DNA of 64,000 bases from Actinernus sp. WN-2022. Taxonomy: Eukaryota; Cnidaria; Anthozoa; Actiniaria; Actinernidae. A program made the position numbers and the translations under genes. The stretch covers positions 74,423,537-74,487,536 of the forward strand of contig JAOWCC010001589.1 in NCBI GenBank assembly GCA_030867875.1, given 5' to 3'. Of the stretch, positions 59,779 through 64,000 are shown one piece after another. The notes beneath the pieces are model-generated. The model had not been told where the DNA came from. It worked only from the letters and a program-made list of their open reading frames with translations, and searched no databases. Position 1 is the first letter of the stretch; the number at the start of each line of letters is the position of its first letter.

Positions 59779-60606
59779 TTAGCACAATCTGTCCATTTTT
59801 ACGTTGTTCCTAATAGAAAATTCGTTTATGGGGAATTGGCGGTTCGAACAGGACGTACAAATTGTCCAGAAATTGCTCAGGTTGTTGTTTTGGGAGAATG
59901 AGGAGCACATATTTTCTCTATCGTTCATTACATCATTATTCCAGTACAGTTTACCCAAGAGGATTGCTGCAATATTATTTATTACCATTAGCTGCATGGC
60001 AAAAGAAATGCATCCTTTGAAATATTTTTTTTATAGCAAATTATTTGAGTGCAAGCTGTTTATTATATAGGAAATGGCTTGGGGGATATTTATCTTGCAC
60101 AAATTGTCATTTGTAGTCACTTGGAGTATGCAGAATTGTTTTTAACGTGCATGCACTTCCTCTTTTCAGCATTTCTCTCTTTCCCACAGGACTTTTTAAT
60201 AGCCACCCCCTTCCCCTACAATGTAAAAGGTGCACAATTGGACAGTGGTAGTTTAATTAAATTGAACACTATACCTCCAGTGTCATATTTTAGGTTGCTT
60301 TCCTTTTTTTGTACCTTTGATAAGAAATATTCTTCTATTTGTTTCAGGAAAAGGGTGTACATTGTTTTCTTCAAGCGGTTAAGTGTGGGAAGAGGAAGTA
60401 TGGACTTTGCCAATAAATGGGCAATAGATAATCACCACTGTGGTATATTTGCAGATAAATGGGAATAGTCTGCTTTAGAGAGGGTGACATTCATCACCTC
60501 CTTCACATTTTCAAAGATTATTTTGTGTAGATCGGGAAATCTTGGAGCCAATGGAGGTTGATCTGCATCAAAATCCACTGCCATAACTCTGTGTGTTTGA
60601 AAGATA
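59779..60606 (-). pseudogene. Possible degenerate minus-strand gene fragment of unknown family
   Basis: After AAACACACAG at 60,600 the frame reads VMAVDFDADQPPLAPRFPDL and IIFENVKEVMNV, meets a TGA after NIPQW, then continues in the same frame with LPLPTLNRLKKTMYTLFLKQ up to a GTAC donor-like site at about 60,315. A GCATGCAG-type acceptor at about 59,998 would join in phase to LMVINNIAAILLGKLYW, with NFWTICTSCSNRQFPI and a stop at 59,779. The in-frame TGA and lack of a known domain make it a weak call. Confidence 0.22.
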
Positions 60607-60699
60607 AAGTTATGATACCCCAATGACAGCACAGTATATGCAGCTATATGGGTTTCTGGACAAATCAAGACTAAGAAATTAGTTATCAATATCATCTAT

Positions 60700-61804
60700 A
60701 TTGTTGTTTCCACTTTTAGTTTTACTAAACCTGCATTTGTTCGCAGATTCTGTGTGTGTCTACATGAATGCAAATACAAAAAATACAAAGTGATTACCAA
60801 CTTTGTATTGAATATTTTTAGCTTGTTACAGACACAAAGATTATTAAAGTCCCCTGTTAATTACATACTAATCCTGAAATGTTAGTAACTTGATTTTTCA
60901 GTATACACACAAGCCCTTAGGGACCATACATTATTTAGCAGTAGGGGGGGGGGGGGGGGGTATTCATGGCATACCACAAGAAAACATTGCATAACTATTT
61001 TATCCCATGCCAAACTAAATAAAGAACACACCTCACTTGGCACATGTGCTGCATCACATATTTTGGTGGCAAAACTGGAATCTGTTCAGAGTGCGTATAC
61101 AGCACATTATGGCAGTGGGAAAAAAAATGATACAACCTGTGGGATACTGCCGAATATGCAACAGATTTCCAGAGGTATCTATATCCCTTCTGTCAAGTAA
61201 ACCAGAAATATACATATTAATGAATTACTGATTTATTAAATGTAACAAAGGCCTCCTTTCATTTGAGCCTAACCTCAGGCCTCGGTCAGTTGGGTACAAT
61301 GATTGGATTCAATATATTATGTCAAATAAATTGGTCCTAAGATAGCTTATTGGCTCCAGCAAAATGTTGGATCACGAAAAACATGTTGTTTTTTTAATTC
61401 TGGGGGAAGATAACACTGCCCTCAAAATCAATAGTTTATAAAAAAAAGCTAATTTATAGGTTTTTGGTTTAGCATTATAAACACTCAAATTGTTCCAATT
61501 TGCCACTCCATAGTTAGAATCAACATTTTTTATAAAATTACTTTGCTATAATGTGAAGTTTCTAATATTGTCCCTCTCAGCAGATCACTGAAATGCATAC
61601 ATGTATACGGTAGTGGTAGCCAAGTGTAAATGTGTCTCAAAATGTTTGGGCTATATTCTTGCAAAATCCTTCCACCACCCTACAATATTTTTACTATATA
61701 TGTATATATATATTTTTTTGCACAGCAGTACCAGTATGTTTCAACTTAATAATTCATTTGGAGGCCATTCATTTAGTTGTGAATTCAGAAAAAGTCTCTG
61801 GTAA
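60700..61804. other. No gene seen; poly-G tract at 60,944-60,960
   Basis: AT-rich with only short ORFs that lack domains. Confidence 0.35.
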
Positions 61805-61812
61805 ATTGCTTT

Positions 61813-63423
61813 GGTAACCGGTCGTTTCGCCCGGAGTCAGTTCGCCCGAGGTCGAGGTCGATTCGCCCGAATCCAGTAGTCGATTCGCCCGACATTAGAT
61901 TAGTTGAACAGTTATAACGAGAAAATCGAGAACCATTGGAAATGTACTTCAACCAGGATGGAACCGGTCGATCGCCCACTTATTTAAGTAATCAAAATAA
62001 AAGTAAATTGAAACCATATTGAGTTTTTGAACTTATCTGAGTTCTAGATTACAACATACCCCGTAAGATACTTTCACTTTTAAAGCATCTAAAATCGTCT
62101 AAAATCACGGAATACTTTACAACTTATCTGAGTTCTAGACAACAAAATACCCTGTAACTTATATCATTTGAAAGCTTGTAATGCATACTTTCACTTTTAA
62201 AACATTATAGCGATGCGATTTCAAGACATCCCTCGATGTCGTTGTTTGTACGTATGGCCTGACCGTACACGCTCCAGTCCTTGGGTGGGAATGAGGTGCT
62301 GTATACCCAGTTGCTGCTGACGTAGTTGACGAGCGCTATGACGGGGTCAGAGGAGGCCTGTAGCTTTAGCCTCTGGAATTTTTCACGTAGTTCGGCTTCG
62401 GCGTCATAACAACGGTCATAACAACTGAGACGCCATTCCGAGTTGAAGTAAACTATTCTCTGATTTTAGATGCTCTCTTGAAATCGCATCGCTATAATGT
62501 TTTAAAAGTGAAAGTATGCATTACAAGCTTTCAAATGATATAAGTTACAGGGTATTTTGTAGTCTAGGACTCACATATCAAACAATTGTTGTCGTTCAGA
62601 GTAATATTTGGGCCTGACTAGATGCTAGTGATGCATACGCTCATCCTTTTCAAATTTCGCTATCTATTTTTTTATCGCACTTCCTGTAGCCTACGTTGTA
62701 TCTCTCTCTCTTCTGCCGGCTCAGAACACTTCCTGAACGTGTTCTAGTATTCGACGATCCGTCCTGCTTTCCAAATATGGAATATATTGACCATATATGG
62801 AATATCACAGGGAGCTCTCAGGAACGACACTTTTCTCAATAAATTGTTTGATATGGATAAGTTGTAAAGTGAAAAATTTTCACGTAGTTCGGCTTCGGCG
62901 TCATAACAACGGTCATAACAACTGAGACGCCATTCCGAGTTAAAGTAAACTATTCTCTGATTTTAGATGCTCTCTTGAAATCGCATCGCTATAATGTTTT
63001 AAAAGTGAAAGTATGCATTACAAGCTTTCAAATGATATAAGTTACAGGGTATTTTGTTGTCTAGAACTCAGATAAGTTGTAAAGTATTCCGTGATTTTTG
63101 ACGATTTTAGATGCTTTAAAAGTGAAAGTATCTTACGGGGTATGTTGTAATCTAGAACTCAGATAAGTTGTAAAGTAAATCAAAATACTCAATATGGTTT
63201 CAATTTACTTTTATTTCGATTACTTAAATAAGTGGGCGATCGACCGGTTCCATCCTGGGTTGAAGTACATTTCCAATGGTTCTCGATTTTCTCGTTATAA
63301 CTGTTCAACTGTTCAACTAATCTAATGTCGGGCGAATCGACTACTGGATTCGGGCGAATCGACTTCGACCTCGGGCGAACTGACTCCGGGCGAAACGACT
63401 CTCGGGCGAAACGACCGCAATTC
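61813..63423. mobile_element. Mutator-like TIR element with 8-bp target duplication
   Basis: ATTGCTTT flanks both sides (61,805-61,812 and 63,424-63,431). The ends contain GGTCGTTTCGCCCG and its inverse, within long arms: about 410 bp on the left and about 950 bp on the right. The right arm is longer because a segment of about 190 bp (from CACGTAGTTCGGCTTCGG) is directly repeated at an offset of 497 bp (62,384 and 62,881). Long TIRs, a duplication of about 8-9 bp and the MULE fragment inside agree on the superfamily. Non-autonomous. Confidence 0.8.
62225..62378 (-). pseudogene. MULE transposase fragment
   Basis: The minus strand reads FQRLKLQASSDPVIALVNYV, SSNWVYSTSFPPKDWSVYGQ and AIRTNNDIEG, open for about 50 codons. 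The N-W-x-x-S-x-x-x-P-x-x-W-S-V and R-T-N-N-D-x-E-G words match the C-terminal part of Mutator-like transposases in animals. No start, no catalytic core and no splice signals belonging to the gene remain, so this is a relic exon kept between the TIRs. Confidence 0.7.
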
Positions 63424-63431
63424 ATTGCTTT

Positions 63432-64000
63432 AATGAACGTAACAGTATTCTGTCATTTTACCTTTATAGTTGTTCAGACTGTTGTGGGTTCACATAAATT
63501 TTCACAAACTCCCAAATCATGCCCATTCAAAAACTACGGCTTATAAAATCCATTGCACTTCTATAGCATCGACTTGAAACTTGTCATGATAGTAAAATGA
63601 TTCCTTTCCTCTTTGACCACTCCAGCCATGCCAGTGGAATCGATATCTCTTGCGATGAATAACTCGCCAATAATTTGGCAATTTATAATATCACTGAAGA
63701 CTGCTTACCGTTGATGACAGTGGCATTACACAACGCAAAAACACTGATTCTTTTTCCTGCAAAACCCATATGTGGCTTCCTCTCATTCCGGCCGTAAAGT
63801 ACAGAAGAACGAAGTCTTATTTTCTGAACAGAACCAGGCTAACGTGGTCTTCCTACCGACGGTTCCGCCATGATGCCTTCCCCATAAACATACATCGCAT
63901 TGTTCGTAACACAAATTTCACCTACATTACGACCTAAATGTCTTTAAAATGCCATAGAAATGATGCCTTACAATTTGGCAACATGTGAAAATAAATATAC
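63432..64000. other. No gene confirmed
   Basis: On the minus strand, an ATG at about 63,872 begins MAEPS and meets GTAGGA, which could be a first exon with a donor, but nothing else supports it. Confidence 0.2.

Overview
The window looks like a repeat-dense, AT-rich stretch of an animal nuclear genome, most likely an anthozoan cnidarian (coral or anemone). This is an inference from intron-split genes with GT-AG sites, several non-LTR retrotransposon types, tRNA-derived SINEs, many terminal-inverted-repeat (TIR) elements and a KDZ-type transposase gene. There are no operons, ribosome binding sites or prokaryotic features. I see no clearly intact single-copy host gene.

Layout. 1-3,300: a 1,411-bp tandem duplication of short repeats. 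3,574-5,705: a TIR element flanked by TTAA. 7,323-8,262 and 19,676-20,598: two inverted copies of one roughly 0.93-kb repeat. 10,365-10,545: a copy of the promoter and start region of the gene that begins at 51,547 on the other strand. 13,404-17,136: a 5'-truncated L1/Tx1-like LINE with an open ORF2, poly-A tail and perfect 13-bp target duplication. 24,567-26,690: a three-level nest, in which a LINE remnant is split by a TTAA element that is itself split by a TIR element carrying 11-bp arrays. 31,625-33,325: a 16-bp minisatellite. 33,341-34,766: a 644-bp tandem duplication. 36,400-37,654: SINE-like and TIR repeats.

The main object is a gene on the minus strand from 51,547 down to 37,758. Eleven pieces, most joined by splice sites with matching phase, encode three C2H2 zinc fingers, cysteine clusters of the kind linked to KDZ transposases, a SAP-like helix pair, a KDZ RNase-H-like core, a Thr/Ala-rich linker built from a 78-bp coding repeat, and a C-terminal domain with a papain-like Q-C-H order. 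It is broken by about four single-base frame changes and by an L2/CR1-like LINE that sits between the Cys and His parts of the last domain. The L1 ORF nearby is open for 3.5 kb, so the breaks are more likely real decay than sequencing error.

52,148-52,315 holds a frameshifted SAP-domain exon. 52,987-57,582 is a 4.6-kb foldback element with 6-bp target duplications, duplicated tRNA-like segments and a trapped integrase-type fragment. 61,813-63,423 is a Mutator-like TIR element with 8-bp duplications that still holds a piece of MULE transposase. The rest is AT-rich sequence with small MITEs, SINEs and microsatellites. The genes do not form a pathway: the window records successive transposon insertions into one another and into a decaying transposase gene.
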